The translations under genes and the position numbers were made by a program. From contig JBMOIL010000125.1 in the NCBI GenBank assembly GCA_049317345.1, forward strand, positions 1 through 7,286: a DNA stretch of 7,286 bases, written 5' to 3'. Below the pieces are notes generated by a model, which was given only the letters and a program-made list of their open reading frames with translations, searched no databases and had not been told where the DNA came from. The stretch comes from Mxb001 sp049317345. Lineage in GTDB: Bacteria; Actinomycetota; Actinomycetes; S36-B12. The stretch's first letter is position 1. Each line of letters begins with the position of its first letter. Below are positions 1-6,126 of the stretch, in pieces.

Positions 1-750
1 GAGTGCGCGAAGGAGAACCTCACGCTCGTCAACGGCGGCCAGCTGACCATCGGCACGGATTCTCCGGCGTACCCGCCGTACTTCGTCGACGACGATCCCA
101 CCAACGGCCAGGGCTTCGAGTCCGCCGTTGCCTACGCCGTCGCCGAGGGCCTGGGCTTCACGCCCGAAGAGGTCGCCTGGACCGTCGTGCCCTTCAACAA
201 GTCCTACGCTCCCGGCGCCAAGGACTTCGACTTCGACATCAACCAGATCTCGATCACTCCCGAGCGCGCCGAGGTCGTCACCTTCTCGGACGGCTACTAC
301 ACCGTCAACCAGGCCGTGATCGCGCTCGCGGACTCCCCGATCGCCAACGCCACCACCCTGGCGGAGCTCAAGGACGCCAAGCTCGGCGCCCAGGTCGGCA
401 CAACGAGCCTGATGTACATCCAGGACTTCATCCAGCCCAGCTCCGACCCGTATGTCTACAACGACACCAACGACGCCAAGTCGGCGCTGAAGAACGGCCA
501 GATCGACGGCATCGTGGTCGACCTGCCCACCGCGTACTACATCACCGCGGTGGAGATCCCCAAGGGCAAGATCGTCGGCCAGTTCCCCGCCCAGGATGGT
601 GGGGAGCAGTTCGGCATGCTCTTCCAGAAGGACAACCCGCTGGTCGGCTGCGTCAACCAGGTGCTGACGGAGCTCAAGGATTCCGGTGCGCTCCAGGCCA
701 TCCAGGATGAGTGGCTGGCCGGGACCACGGCTCCCTACTTCAAGGAGTGA
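1..750 (+). CDS. Polar amino acid ABC transporter substrate-binding protein, 5'-truncated
   Basis: This is the extracytoplasmic binding protein of the importer encoded by the next two genes; it would capture an amino acid outside the membrane and deliver it to the permease. The frame is open from base 1, so signal peptide and start lie upstream of the window; 249 codons remain. The family-3 solute-binding fold is recognisable: the first lobe begins at residues 15-27 (LTIGTDSPAYPPY), followed by GFESAVAYAVAEGLGF (38-53), and by SITPERAEVVTFS (84-96), whose Arg89 is the family's usual ligand-carboxylate contact. QVGTTS (131-136) and DGIVVDLPTA (169-178, Asp174) belong to the second lobe and ligand cleft. 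Cys2 and Cys217 could form a disulfide bridging the N-terminus and the last helices. Cys2 is too close to the mature domain to be a lipobox cysteine. The family is secure; the exact amino acid transported cannot be told from sequence. Confidence 0.93.
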   Translation, partial: ECAKENLTLVNGGQLTIGTDSPAYPPYFVDDDPTNGQGFESAVAYAVAEGLGFTPEEVAWTVVPFNKSYAPGAKDFDFDINQISITPERAEVVTFSDGYYTVNQAVIALADSPIANATTLAELKDAKLGAQVGTTSLMYIQDFIQPSSDPYVYNDTNDAKSALKNGQIDGIVVDLPTAYYITAVEIPKGKIVGQFPAQDGGEQFGMLFQKDNPLVGCVNQVLTELKDSGALQAIQDEWLAGTTAPYFKE

Positions 751-1646
751 CCGAGCCCGGCAGCGCACCAGTCGCTGCAGCGCGCGCGGGGTCCGGCGTA
801 TCGGCTGACATGCCGTACGTCGACCCCGCGCGTGTGCGCTACCGCCAACGCAAAGCCTGGCGCGATGCCGCGATCGGCATCATCAGCCTGATCGTCACGG
901 CGACCGTCGTCACCCTCATCGTCGTACGCACGCCGGGATGGTCGGCGGTGCAGGAGACCTTCTTCAGCCCCGAGGCATTCTCGGAATCATTCCCCGGCCT
1001 GCTCGAAGCCTTCTGGCTCAACGTGCGGATCTTCCTCATCGCCGAGCCGCTCATCCTCATCGTCGGTCTCACCGTCGCCCTGGTGCGGCGTCTGAAGAGC
1101 CCGATCTTCCTCCCGCTGCGCATCCTCGCGACCGTTTACGTCGATGTGTTCCGCGGCGTACCCACGCTGCTCGTCATTCTGCTGCTCGGCTTCGGTGTGC
1201 CCGCGCTGCAGTTGCAGGGGGCCCCCGACGAGGTGCTCGTGTGGGGTGTCGTGGCACTGGTCCTCTCCTACGGCGCCTATGTCGCCGAGGTCTTCCGTGC
1301 GGGCATCGACTCCGTGCACCCCAGCCAGCGGATGGCGGCGCGCTCACTCGGTCTGTCGTCCTGGCAGACCAATCGTTACGTCGTCCTCCCGCAGGCGGTG
1401 CGCAATGTCACCCCGCCCCTTCTCAATGACTTCATCTCCCTGCAGAAGGACACCGCGCTCGTGTCTGTGCTCGGCCCAATCGAGGTGCTGCGGCAGGCGC
1501 AGATCGATGCGTCCTTCACCTTCAACTACACCCCCTACGTGGCGGCGGCCTGCCTCTTCATCGCGCTCACCATCCCCATGACGCGCTTCACGGACTGGCT
1601 TCAGGAGCGCCAGAGACGTCAGCGCGGTTCGGGGTTCGCGACATGA
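747..1646 (+). CDS. Polar amino acid ABC transporter permease (HisM/GlnP type)
   Basis: This is the membrane subunit of the importer, 299 residues from the chosen start. About 40 mostly hydrophilic cytoplasmic residues precede the first membrane segment (about 41-60). Further hydrophobic segments lie near 94-113, 121-150, 163-180 and 263-279, the five-helix plan of His/Glu/Gln-type permeases. The cytoplasmic EAA loop that docks on the ATPase runs from about 181 to 216 (EVFRAGIDSVHP, then AARSLGLSSWQ, then VVLPQAVR), followed by NDFISLQKDTALVS, which is characteristic of the family. The frame is open further up to a GTG at 711, but GTG 747 is preferred because it overlaps the upstream stop as GTGA, a normal coupling arrangement. 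ATG 810 is another possible start. Only one permease gene is visible, so the channel is presumably a homodimer. Confidence 0.93.
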   Translation: MTEPGSAPVAAARAGSGVSADMPYVDPARVRYRQRKAWRDAAIGIISLIVTATVVTLIVVRTPGWSAVQETFFSPEAFSESFPGLLEAFWLNVRIFLIAEPLILIVGLTVALVRRLKSPIFLPLRILATVYVDVFRGVPTLLVILLLGFGVPALQLQGAPDEVLVWGVVALVLSYGAYVAEVFRAGIDSVHPSQRMAARSLGLSSWQTNRYVVLPQAVRNVTPPLLNDFISLQKDTALVSVLGPIEVLRQAQIDASFTFNYTPYVAAACLFIALTIPMTRFTDWLQERQRRQRGSGFAT

Positions 1647-2383
1647 CGACCGTCTCCCTCGCCGTCGAGGCCGTCTGGAAGTCCTTCGGCTCAGAGTCGG
1701 TGCTGCGCGGCATCGACCTCAATGTGCACGAGCATCAGGTCGTCGTCCTCATCGGTGCGAGTGGTTCTGGCAAGTCGACCCTGCTCAAGTGCATCAACGG
1801 GCTCGAGCCGGTCGACGCCGGCCGCATCCTGCTCGATGAAGGTCTGGACGTCACGGCGTTCAAGACCAATTTGGATGCCGTGCGGCGGCGTGTGGGCATT
1901 GTCTTCCAGGCCTACAACCTCTTCCCGCACATGACCGTGCTCGACAACGTCACGCTCGGCCAGCGCAAGGTGCTGGGACGCTCGCGCCAGGAGTCTGAGG
2001 ACCGAGCGCGTCGCCTGCTCGCGCGCTTCGGACTGGAGGAGAAAGCGGGGGAGTACCCCGATCGCCTCTCGGGAGGTCAGCAGCAACGCGTGGCGATCGT
2101 GCGTGCCGTCGCGATGTCGCCCGAGATTCTCCTGTTCGATGAGATCACCTCTGCGCTCGATCCGCTCCTCGTGGGCGAAGTGCTCGACGCTGTACGCGAG
2201 CTCAAGGAGGAAGGCCTCACCATCGTCATGGCCACGCATGAGATGGGGTTTGCCCGCGAGGCAGCCGATCGCGTGTGCTTCCTCGACGGGGGAGTCGTCC
2301 TCGAAGAGGGGACACCTGAGCAGGTGCTGGCGGCACCAAACGAGCAACGTACTCGTGAGTACCTGGCGCGCTTCCTGGGATAA
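1643..2383 (+). CDS. Polar amino acid ABC transporter ATP-binding protein (GlnQ type)
   Basis: This is the cytoplasmic ATPase that powers the importer, 246 residues, the normal length for the GlnQ/HisP class. All nucleotide-binding motifs are intact: Walker A GASGSGKST (38-46), Q-loop Gln89 in VFQAYNLFPH, signature LSGGQQQR (142-149), Walker B ILLFDE with catalytic Glu167, D-loop SALD (170-173) and H-loop His199 in MATHEMGFA. The residue after Walker B is Ile (DEITSALD) where many family members have Pro (DEPTSALD); Glu and the D-loop are unaffected, so activity should be retained. Its ATG overlaps the permease stop as ATGA, and no strong ribosome binding site precedes it, so translation is probably coupled to the permease. 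It is the last gene of the importer operon. Confidence 0.95.
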   Translation: MTTVSLAVEAVWKSFGSESVLRGIDLNVHEHQVVVLIGASGSGKSTLLKCINGLEPVDAGRILLDEGLDVTAFKTNLDAVRRRVGIVFQAYNLFPHMTVLDNVTLGQRKVLGRSRQESEDRARRLLARFGLEEKAGEYPDRLSGGQQQRVAIVRAVAMSPEILLFDEITSALDPLLVGEVLDAVRELKEEGLTIVMATHEMGFAREAADRVCFLDGGVVLEEGTPEQVLAAPNEQRTREYLARFLG

Positions 2384-2399
2384 GGGCCCTCACGGCCCT
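2383..2399 (+). terminator. Possible weak terminator hairpin after the importer operon
   Basis: AGGGCC (2383-2388) and GGCCCT (2394-2399) form a 6-bp GC-rich stem with a 5-nt loop, beginning on the last base of the ATPase stop codon. There is no T-run after it, so it is at best a weak terminator. It lies immediately upstream of a putative -10 box, and the dyad could instead be incidental or a regulatory site. Confidence 0.35.
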
Positions 2400-2404
2400 A
2401 CCCT
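2399..2404 (+). promoter_or_regulatory. Putative -10 box for the HdeD/IclR unit
   Basis: TACCCT followed by GG fits the TAnnnT pattern of actinobacterial housekeeping promoters and matches the sequences ahead of the GH18 and clpS genes. Transcription would start near 2411 and give a leader of roughly 45 nt before ATG 2456. No convincing -35 box is visible 16-19 nt upstream. Confidence 0.35.
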
Positions 2405-2444
2405 GGGGACGTCCCGGGGCCAGGTGGCCCTCATCTGAATACTC

Positions 2445-2449
2445 GGAGG
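2445..2449 (+). promoter_or_regulatory. Ribosome binding site GGAGG of the HdeD-like gene
   Basis: A full GGAGG Shine-Dalgarno core sits 6 nt before ATG 2456. It is the strongest such site in the window and fixes this start; it also suggests translation independent of the importer operon. Confidence 0.8.
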
Positions 2450-2455
2450 TACTCC

Positions 2456-3046
2456 ATGGCATCGGTCGACCCCATGACCGGTCTGACCTATGACGACGAG
2501 CGCGCGGTGGCATCCGCCCTTGGCCGCAACTGGTGGGCCCTGCTCGTGCTGGGCATCGTCAGCATCATCGTCGGTGCGATCATCATCATCAACCCCGGCG
2601 GCTCGACGTGGGTCATCGCCGTCGTCCTGGCCATCTACCTGGTGGTCTCGGGCATCGTGTCCCTCGTCCGTGCCTTCGGTCACGGACTGCCCGGCTCTGC
2701 CCGAGCCCTGCTCATCATCTCGGGCATCATCGGCCTGCTCCTCGGTCTGCTGATGTTCCGCTTCGGCCCGGAGGAGAAGGTCGAGGTCTTCGGCATCTTC
2801 GTCGGTGTGTGGTTCCTCTTCTCCGGCATCCTCCAACTCGTCAACTCGTCCCAGGTGTCGCAGGGCAAGGGCTGGGCGATCTTCTCCGGCATCGTCTACC
2901 TGCTTGCCGGCATCGTCCTGCTCATCAACCCGTGGGCTGTGGGCATCTTCGTGTGGATCGCGGGTATCTGGCTGCTCGTGCTCGGCATCTTCGAGATCAT
3001 CTCGTCATTCCAGTTGAAGTCGCTGGCCAAGAAGGCCGCGGCCTAG
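2456..3046 (+). CDS. HdeD/DUF308 family six-helix membrane protein
   Basis: A 196-residue integral membrane protein of the HdeD (DUF308) family. HdeD of E. coli is linked to acid resistance at high cell density, but the molecular activity of the family is not established, so no specific function is claimed here. After a 25-residue polar N-terminus come six hydrophobic segments, near 26-46, 51-72, 83-102, 109-129, 140-157 and 159-184. They are arranged as three helical hairpins with repeated motifs: NWWALLVLGIVSIIVGAIII with NPG, then a central SGIIGLLLGLLMF, then GWAIFSGIVYLLAGIVLLINP, and paired WVIA.../FGIFVGVWFLFSGI/GIFVWIAGIWLLVLGI helices. This is the family's tandem internal repeat. The tail ends in KSLAKKAAA, a positive cytoplasmic end. 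It has its own ribosome binding site and probably its own promoter, and is followed after 6 nt by an IclR-type regulator gene. Confidence 0.88.
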   Translation: MASVDPMTGLTYDDERAVASALGRNWWALLVLGIVSIIVGAIIIINPGGSTWVIAVVLAIYLVVSGIVSLVRAFGHGLPGSARALLIISGIIGLLLGLLMFRFGPEEKVEVFGIFVGVWFLFSGILQLVNSSQVSQGKGWAIFSGIVYLLAGIVLLINPWAVGIFVWIAGIWLLVLGIFEIISSFQLKSLAKKAAA

Positions 3047-3052
3047 CGCCCT

Positions 3053-3691
3053 ATGCCGAAGGAGACCTCGCAAACCCTCGATCGGGGGCTTCGGGTCCTC
3101 TCGGTGCTCGCCGACTCCCCCGAGGGTCTGACCGTGACGGAAGTCGCGGCGGCCCTCGGGGTGAGTCGCACCGTCGTCTACCGGCTTATCGTCACCCTCG
3201 AGCAGCACGGCCTGGTGCGGCGTGGCACCGACGGACGCTGCCGCCTCGGACTCGCCGTGCTCAGCCTCGCCCGCCAGGTGCAGCCGCTCCTGCGCGACGC
3301 CGCCATGCCGGTGCTGCGTCGACTGGCTGAGGGCCTTGGGGCCACGGCCTACCTCGGTGTCGTCGACGGCCAGGACCTACTCGCCGTCGCTGTCGCAGAG
3401 CCGCCTCGTTCTGACGTCCACGTCGCCTATCGCCTGGGCTCACGCATCCCGCTGGAACTCGGTGCGGCTGGGCGCGCCGTGCTCGCTGCGCGCACCGCAG
3501 CGGGGCGCCCCCTCGACCCCCCCTGGGTGGTCTCCACGGGCGATTCCCCGGGCAGTAGCGGCATCGCGGCCCCTGTCCTCGGGATTCCCGGTATCGAGGC
3601 GGCCGTGGGGGTGGCGCTTACCGCGCCCCCCGAGGAGGTCGGGCCCCGCGTTGCCCGTGCCGCGCAGGACATCGCCCGAGCCCTCGGCTAG
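3053..3691 (+). CDS. IclR-family transcriptional regulator, short effector domain
   Basis: A 212-residue DNA-binding regulator. The N-terminal winged helix-turn-helix spans about 5-68: QTLDRGLRVLSVLAD, then GLTVTEVAAALGVSRTVVYR with recognition helix about 38-50, then the wing GLVRRGTDGRCRLG. The C-terminal ligand-binding domain shows LGVVDGQDLLAVAV (101-114), LGSRIPLELGAAGRAVLAA (128-146) and the family-typical GSSGIAAPV (167-175). Between the last two only about 20 residues remain, where IclR proteins usually have a helical stretch of roughly 50-60. This explains the total length of 212 against about 250. The reading frame is intact with no sign of frameshift. No ribosome binding site is evident; the start lies 6 nt after the HdeD-like gene, so coupled translation is likely. 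Effector and targets are unknown; the neighbouring membrane protein and GH18 genes are candidates by position only. Confidence 0.88.
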   Translation: MPKETSQTLDRGLRVLSVLADSPEGLTVTEVAAALGVSRTVVYRLIVTLEQHGLVRRGTDGRCRLGLAVLSLARQVQPLLRDAAMPVLRRLAEGLGATAYLGVVDGQDLLAVAVAEPPRSDVHVAYRLGSRIPLELGAAGRAVLAARTAAGRPLDPPWVVSTGDSPGSSGIAAPVLGIPGIEAAVGVALTAPPEEVGPRVARAAQDIARALG

Positions 3692-3696
3692 GCAAT

Positions 3697-3711
3697 CCCT
3701 CGGATGTGACG
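3697..3711 (+). repeat. 15-nt direct repeat, copy 1
   Basis: CCCTCGGATGTGACG, identical to 3854-3868. It begins 5 nt after the iclR-type stop codon. The shorter CCCTCGG also occurs at 3681-3687 within the end of that gene. Role unknown; it could be a regulator binding site or the footprint of a small insertion. Confidence 0.75.
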
Positions 3712-3730
3712 TCGCGCTAGGCGCCTCCAT

Positions 3731-3758
3731 GCCGCGTTTTCGCGCGTCGAAACGCGGC
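3731..3758 (+). terminator. Stem-loop after the iclR-type gene, probable terminator
   Basis: GCCGCGTTT (3731-3739) pairs perfectly with AAACGCGGC (3750-3758) around a 10-nt loop, 39 nt past the stop codon. There is no T-tract, which is common for actinobacterial terminators. It lies between the two copies of the 15-nt repeat and is bracketed by TGACGTC at 3707-3713 and 3763-3769, so an operator or mobile-repeat origin is also possible. Confidence 0.5.
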
Positions 3759-3853
3759 TAACTGACGTCTTGTGCCGCCCCTTCCTCCACGACGCCGCTC
3801 CGCCGAGCGCTGGCCCCTGACTCCGGGTGGGCACCCCTCGTGGCTGAGGGAGC

Positions 3854-3868
3854 CCCTCGGATGTGACG
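3854..3868 (+). repeat. 15-nt direct repeat, copy 2
   Basis: An exact second copy of CCCTCGGATGTGACG, about 90 nt before the GH18 start and about 65 nt upstream of its putative -10 box. That distance is compatible with an upstream activator or repressor site. Confidence 0.75.
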
Positions 3869-3932
3869 CAGATCGCTCTGGGAATCCCCACGGTGGGCCG
3901 ATCGGTTGAGGCCCTCGACGCGACACCCGACG

Positions 3933-3938
3933 TAACCT
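3933..3938 (+). promoter_or_regulatory. Putative -10 box of the GH18 gene
   Basis: TAACCT followed by GGA is nearly identical to the clpS box TACCCTGGA. Transcription would begin about 3944-3946, leaving a leader of about 15 nt before ATG 3960. TTGAGG at 3906-3911 resembles a -35 box but the 21-nt spacer is too long to be convincing. Confidence 0.4.
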
Positions 3939-3950
3939 GGAGTGATCGAA

Positions 3951-3955
3951 GGGAG
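3951..3955 (+). promoter_or_regulatory. Ribosome binding site of the GH18 gene
   Basis: GGGAG within GAAGGGAG lies 4 nt before ATG 3960. It supports that start over the in-frame GTG at 3942, which would precede the predicted transcription start and add six residues in front of a well-formed signal peptide. Confidence 0.6.
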
Positions 3956-3959
3956 CGCC

Positions 3960-5810
3960 ATGCGCCTGCGCGGGACCACCGCACTCATCGCCTCGGCCGC
4001 GGTCGCGGCCGCCACGCTCGTGGCTGCCCCCATGGCGTCCGCGGCAGAGTCGCCCCGGCCTATCGTCTCGGGCTGGTTCGGCTGGTGGGCGTCGGACACC
4101 TCCATCGCGCAGATGACTTCGACGGCCGACGGCGTCGTCGGCGAGATCGCGATGTTCTGGTGGTCCTTCCAGGGCGAGAAGAATCCCCTCTGCCTTTATG
4201 ACAACGGCGACTACGACAAGGATGGCGCCTGGGGAGATCCCCTCTGCAAGAGCGCTACCCCCTGGACGACGCCGAAGTTCGACCGTCAACGCAAGGCCCT
4301 TCAGGATGCCGGCATCAAGGTCAACGCCTCCATTACCGACCTGGGCTCCGCTCACGCCGGTGAGTTGAGCGCCTACCTCTCCACCTCGAAGAATCGCAAG
4401 GCCTACGCCAAGCAGATCACCGACTACGCCGTCAAGGCAGGCGTCGACGGAATCGATCTCGACTGGGAGGCGTTCGCCTTCGCAGACGGTCGTGACTCGT
4501 GGGAGGCGACCAAGCCGCGCTGGATCGCGATGATCAAGGAGCTCTCCGAGCAGCTACGTGCACAGGGGCTGACGCTGTGGGCCACGGTGCCGGGTGGTGT
4601 GCCGCCGTTCTCCGGTTCAGGCGCACCTAATCCGGGCACGGGCTACTGGGTGTACTCGTGGAGCGATATCGCTCCCTATGTCGATCGCCTCAACATCATG
4701 GCCTACGACTACAGCTGGAGCGTGCCGGGACCGATCGGCCCCAACGACTGGGCGACTCTCGTCGCCAAGAGCGCCGTCCAGCAGGTGGGCGAGAGATACG
4801 CCGACAGAGTGTGGATCGGAGCACCGCAATACGGCCGCAACTGGCCGGTCCAGGTGGGCACGGGCTGGGCCGTGGATGCGGATTGCCCAGCGGACTGGAA
4901 GCCGACCCCCACCCCGGTGCGCACGAGCGTGACGCCCACGTCGGCACGCGAGATCGCCGCACGTGAGAAGGTCGAGCCCACATGGGACGCCGAATCCGGC
5001 GAGTGGACATTCGACTACTGGCTGCCGACTGCGGGCAAGGTCGACAAGAAGGAGCGCACCTGCGACGTCAAGCGTCGCGTGTGGTTCGCTGACACGCGCT
5101 CGGCATTGAGTAGGTCCAAGATCGTGCCCGATCTCAAGATCGGTGGCATCGCCGTGTGGGACTTCGGCACGGTGACGAGTGACTTCTACTCCCGGCTCGC
5201 CGATTACGGCCGCGAGATCGCCCCTGCGGCGACGACCGTGACGGTCAAGGCGCCTAAGGCGACGACGTATGGGAGCACCATTTCCGTGAGAGTGGGCACC
5301 GAGTCGCGCTCCGGAGTGGCGAAGGACGCCGAGGCCACCCTCTACTTCCAACCGCAGGGGGGATCCGCCACGCGCGCGAAGGTCGGGTCCATCACTCTCG
5401 ACGGTGACGGCAAGGGTGTGTTCAAGGTGCCTGCCGCGGCGAGCGGGACGTGGACCGTCTCGGTGGCCGGCTCCTGGTCACGAGCCGCGGGCGAAAGCGC
5501 TCCGGTATCAACGACCGTGCGCTACGCCGTGACCGCCAAGGCCAGTGCGAGCAAGGTTGCCGTGGGTACGCCGGTGACGATCACGGGCACCGTGTCCCCG
5601 ACTAGCGCGGGGACCGCAGTGACGGTGCAGCGACGCAGCGCGTCAGGCGCGTGGCGTGACGTGGCAACCACGACCACGGGTGCGGGCGGCAGCGTGACCG
5701 CGACGGTCAAGCCGACCGTGGCGGGCGAGACCTCCTATCGCCTCCTCGTCCCCGCCTCTGCCGATATCGCGCAGGGAGCCTCTGCTCGCCTCGTGATCAC
5801 CGTCGGCTGA
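3960..5810 (+). CDS. Secreted glycoside hydrolase family 18 protein with Ig-like tail
   Basis: A 616-residue exported GH18 enzyme, which would cleave beta-1,4-linked N-acetylhexosamine polymers (chitin or related glycans) by substrate-assisted retaining catalysis. A Sec signal peptide covers 1-28: MRLR, a hydrophobic Ala-rich core, and cleavage after ASA. The barrel spans about 34-420 and has the catalytic DGIDLDWE (163-170) with Glu170 as proton donor and Asp166/Asp168 behind it. It also has NIMAYDYSW (245-253), IGAPQYGRNW (287-296), the GH18 GxPxYGR element, and a final barrel strand GIAVWDFGT (396-404). DYDKDG at 84-89 resembles a DxDxDG calcium loop; it sits between Cys78 and Cys96, and Cys309/Cys368 make a second possible disulfide. 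Two beta-rich Ig-like modules follow (about 424-520 and 523-616), the second with SKVAVGTPVTITGTVSP. No LPXTG anchor or recognisable chitin-binding domain is seen, so the protein is probably released. The substrate is not determinable from sequence. Confidence 0.92.
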   Translation: MRLRGTTALIASAAVAAATLVAAPMASAAESPRPIVSGWFGWWASDTSIAQMTSTADGVVGEIAMFWWSFQGEKNPLCLYDNGDYDKDGAWGDPLCKSATPWTTPKFDRQRKALQDAGIKVNASITDLGSAHAGELSAYLSTSKNRKAYAKQITDYAVKAGVDGIDLDWEAFAFADGRDSWEATKPRWIAMIKELSEQLRAQGLTLWATVPGGVPPFSGSGAPNPGTGYWVYSWSDIAPYVDRLNIMAYDYSWSVPGPIGPNDWATLVAKSAVQQVGERYADRVWIGAPQYGRNWPVQVGTGWAVDADCPADWKPTPTPVRTSVTPTSAREIAAREKVEPTWDAESGEWTFDYWLPTAGKVDKKERTCDVKRRVWFADTRSALSRSKIVPDLKIGGIAVWDFGTVTSDFYSRLADYGREIAPAATTVTVKAPKATTYGSTISVRVGTESRSGVAKDAEATLYFQPQGGSATRAKVGSITLDGDGKGVFKVPAAASGTWTVSVAGSWSRAAGESAPVSTTVRYAVTAKASASKVAVGTPVTITGTVSPTSAGTAVTVQRRSASGAWRDVATTTTGAGGSVTATVKPTVAGETSYRLLVPASADIAQGASARLVITVG

Positions 5811-5820
5811 CGGCCCGCCG

Positions 5821-5826
5821 TACCCT
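5821..5826 (+). promoter_or_regulatory. Putative -10 box of clpS (leaderless transcript)
   Basis: TACCCT ends 6 nt before GTG 5833, so transcription would start at or next to the G of the start codon, giving a leaderless mRNA. No Shine-Dalgarno sequence precedes the start, which agrees. No clear -35 box is seen, and the promoter region overlaps the end of the GH18 gene. Confidence 0.5.
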
Positions 5827-5832
5827 GGAACC

Positions 5833-6126
5833 GTGACGACGGCACCCACGGAGCTCGAGCGGCCCGATGTCGATGAGGTCGTCTCCGCGGACACCCCGTG
5901 GATCACCATCGTGTGGAACGACCCCGTCAACCTGATGTCCTATGTCACCTACGTCTTCATGACCTACTTCCACTACTCGCGTGAGAAGGCGGAGAAGCTG
6001 ATGATGCAGGTCCATGAGGACGGGCGCTCTGTGGTCTCGGCCGGGTCGCGTGAGGAGATGGAGCGCGACGTCACCGCGATGCATTCCTACGGCCTGTGGG
6101 CGACGCTTGCCAAGGACGACAAGTGA
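5833..6126 (+). CDS. clpS: ATP-dependent Clp protease adaptor protein ClpS
   Basis: A 97-residue adaptor that recognises proteins with destabilising N-terminal residues and hands them to the ClpC or ClpA unfoldase of the cytoplasmic Clp protease. An acidic flexible N-terminus (1-22) precedes the compact domain, which begins WITIVWNDPVNLMSYV (23-38). Aligned without gaps to E. coli ClpS, Asn29, Asp30 and His61 (in MQVHEDG) correspond to the N-degron pocket residues Asn34, Asp35 and His66, and Met35 to the gatekeeper Met40. The pocket therefore looks functional. Later conserved pieces are EEMERDVTAMHSYGLWATL (74-92). The GTG start fits the leaderless promoter 6 nt upstream. The stop overlaps the start of the DUF2017 gene, an arrangement known for actinobacterial clpS. 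Confidence 0.95.
   Translation: MTTAPTELERPDVDEVVSADTPWITIVWNDPVNLMSYVTYVFMTYFHYSREKAEKLMMQVHEDGRSVVSAGSREEMERDVTAMHSYGLWATLAKDDK
6112..6116 (+). promoter_or_regulatory. Ribosome binding site of the DUF2017 gene, inside clpS
   Basis: AAGGA within the clpS codons lies 6 nt before GTG 6123. It selects this start over the in-frame GTG at 6096, which would overlap clpS by more and extend past the conserved N-terminus. Confidence 0.55.

Larger units (their letters stand above)
3692..3959. other. Intergenic region between the iclR-type and GH18 genes
   Basis: A 268-bp stretch with no convincing gene. It contains a 15-nt direct repeat, a 9-bp stem-loop, a cluster of mutually exclusive short pairings (CCCTC 3835-3839, GAGGG 3846-3850, CCCTC 3854-3858), two copies of TGACGTC (3707-3713, 3763-3769), and a putative promoter and ribosome binding site next to the GH18 gene. 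Open frames through it on both strands lack start signals and family resemblance. Confidence 0.7.

Noticed and set aside
4..6. Cys2 of the binding-protein fragment as a lipoprotein attachment cysteine
   Set aside because: No lipobox can be seen because the sequence starts one residue earlier, and the cysteine is too near the first beta strand; a disulfide with Cys217 is more plausible.
711..746. Upstream GTG 711 as the permease start
   Set aside because: It would overlap the binding-protein gene by 40 nt; GTG 747, overlapping the stop by 4 nt, is the simpler coupled start.
1691..2347. 218-codon minus-strand frame opposite the ATPase gene
   Set aside because: It mirrors a fully motif-supported ATPase; the His/Glu/Arg-rich translation matches no family.
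2533..3330. 265-codon plus-strand frame spanning the HdeD-like and IclR-type genes
   Set aside because: Overlaps two well-supported genes in another frame; Arg/Pro/His-rich translation without structure.
3717..4355. 212-codon open frame on the minus strand across the intergenic region into the GH18 gene
   Set aside because: Composition is typical of a shadow frame (Arg/Gly-rich, no domain), it lies opposite the GH18 signal peptide and barrel start, and has no supported start.
4617..5351. 244-codon minus-strand frame opposite the GH18 gene
   Set aside because: Shadow of a conserved coding region; no recognisable domain, promoter or ribosome binding site.
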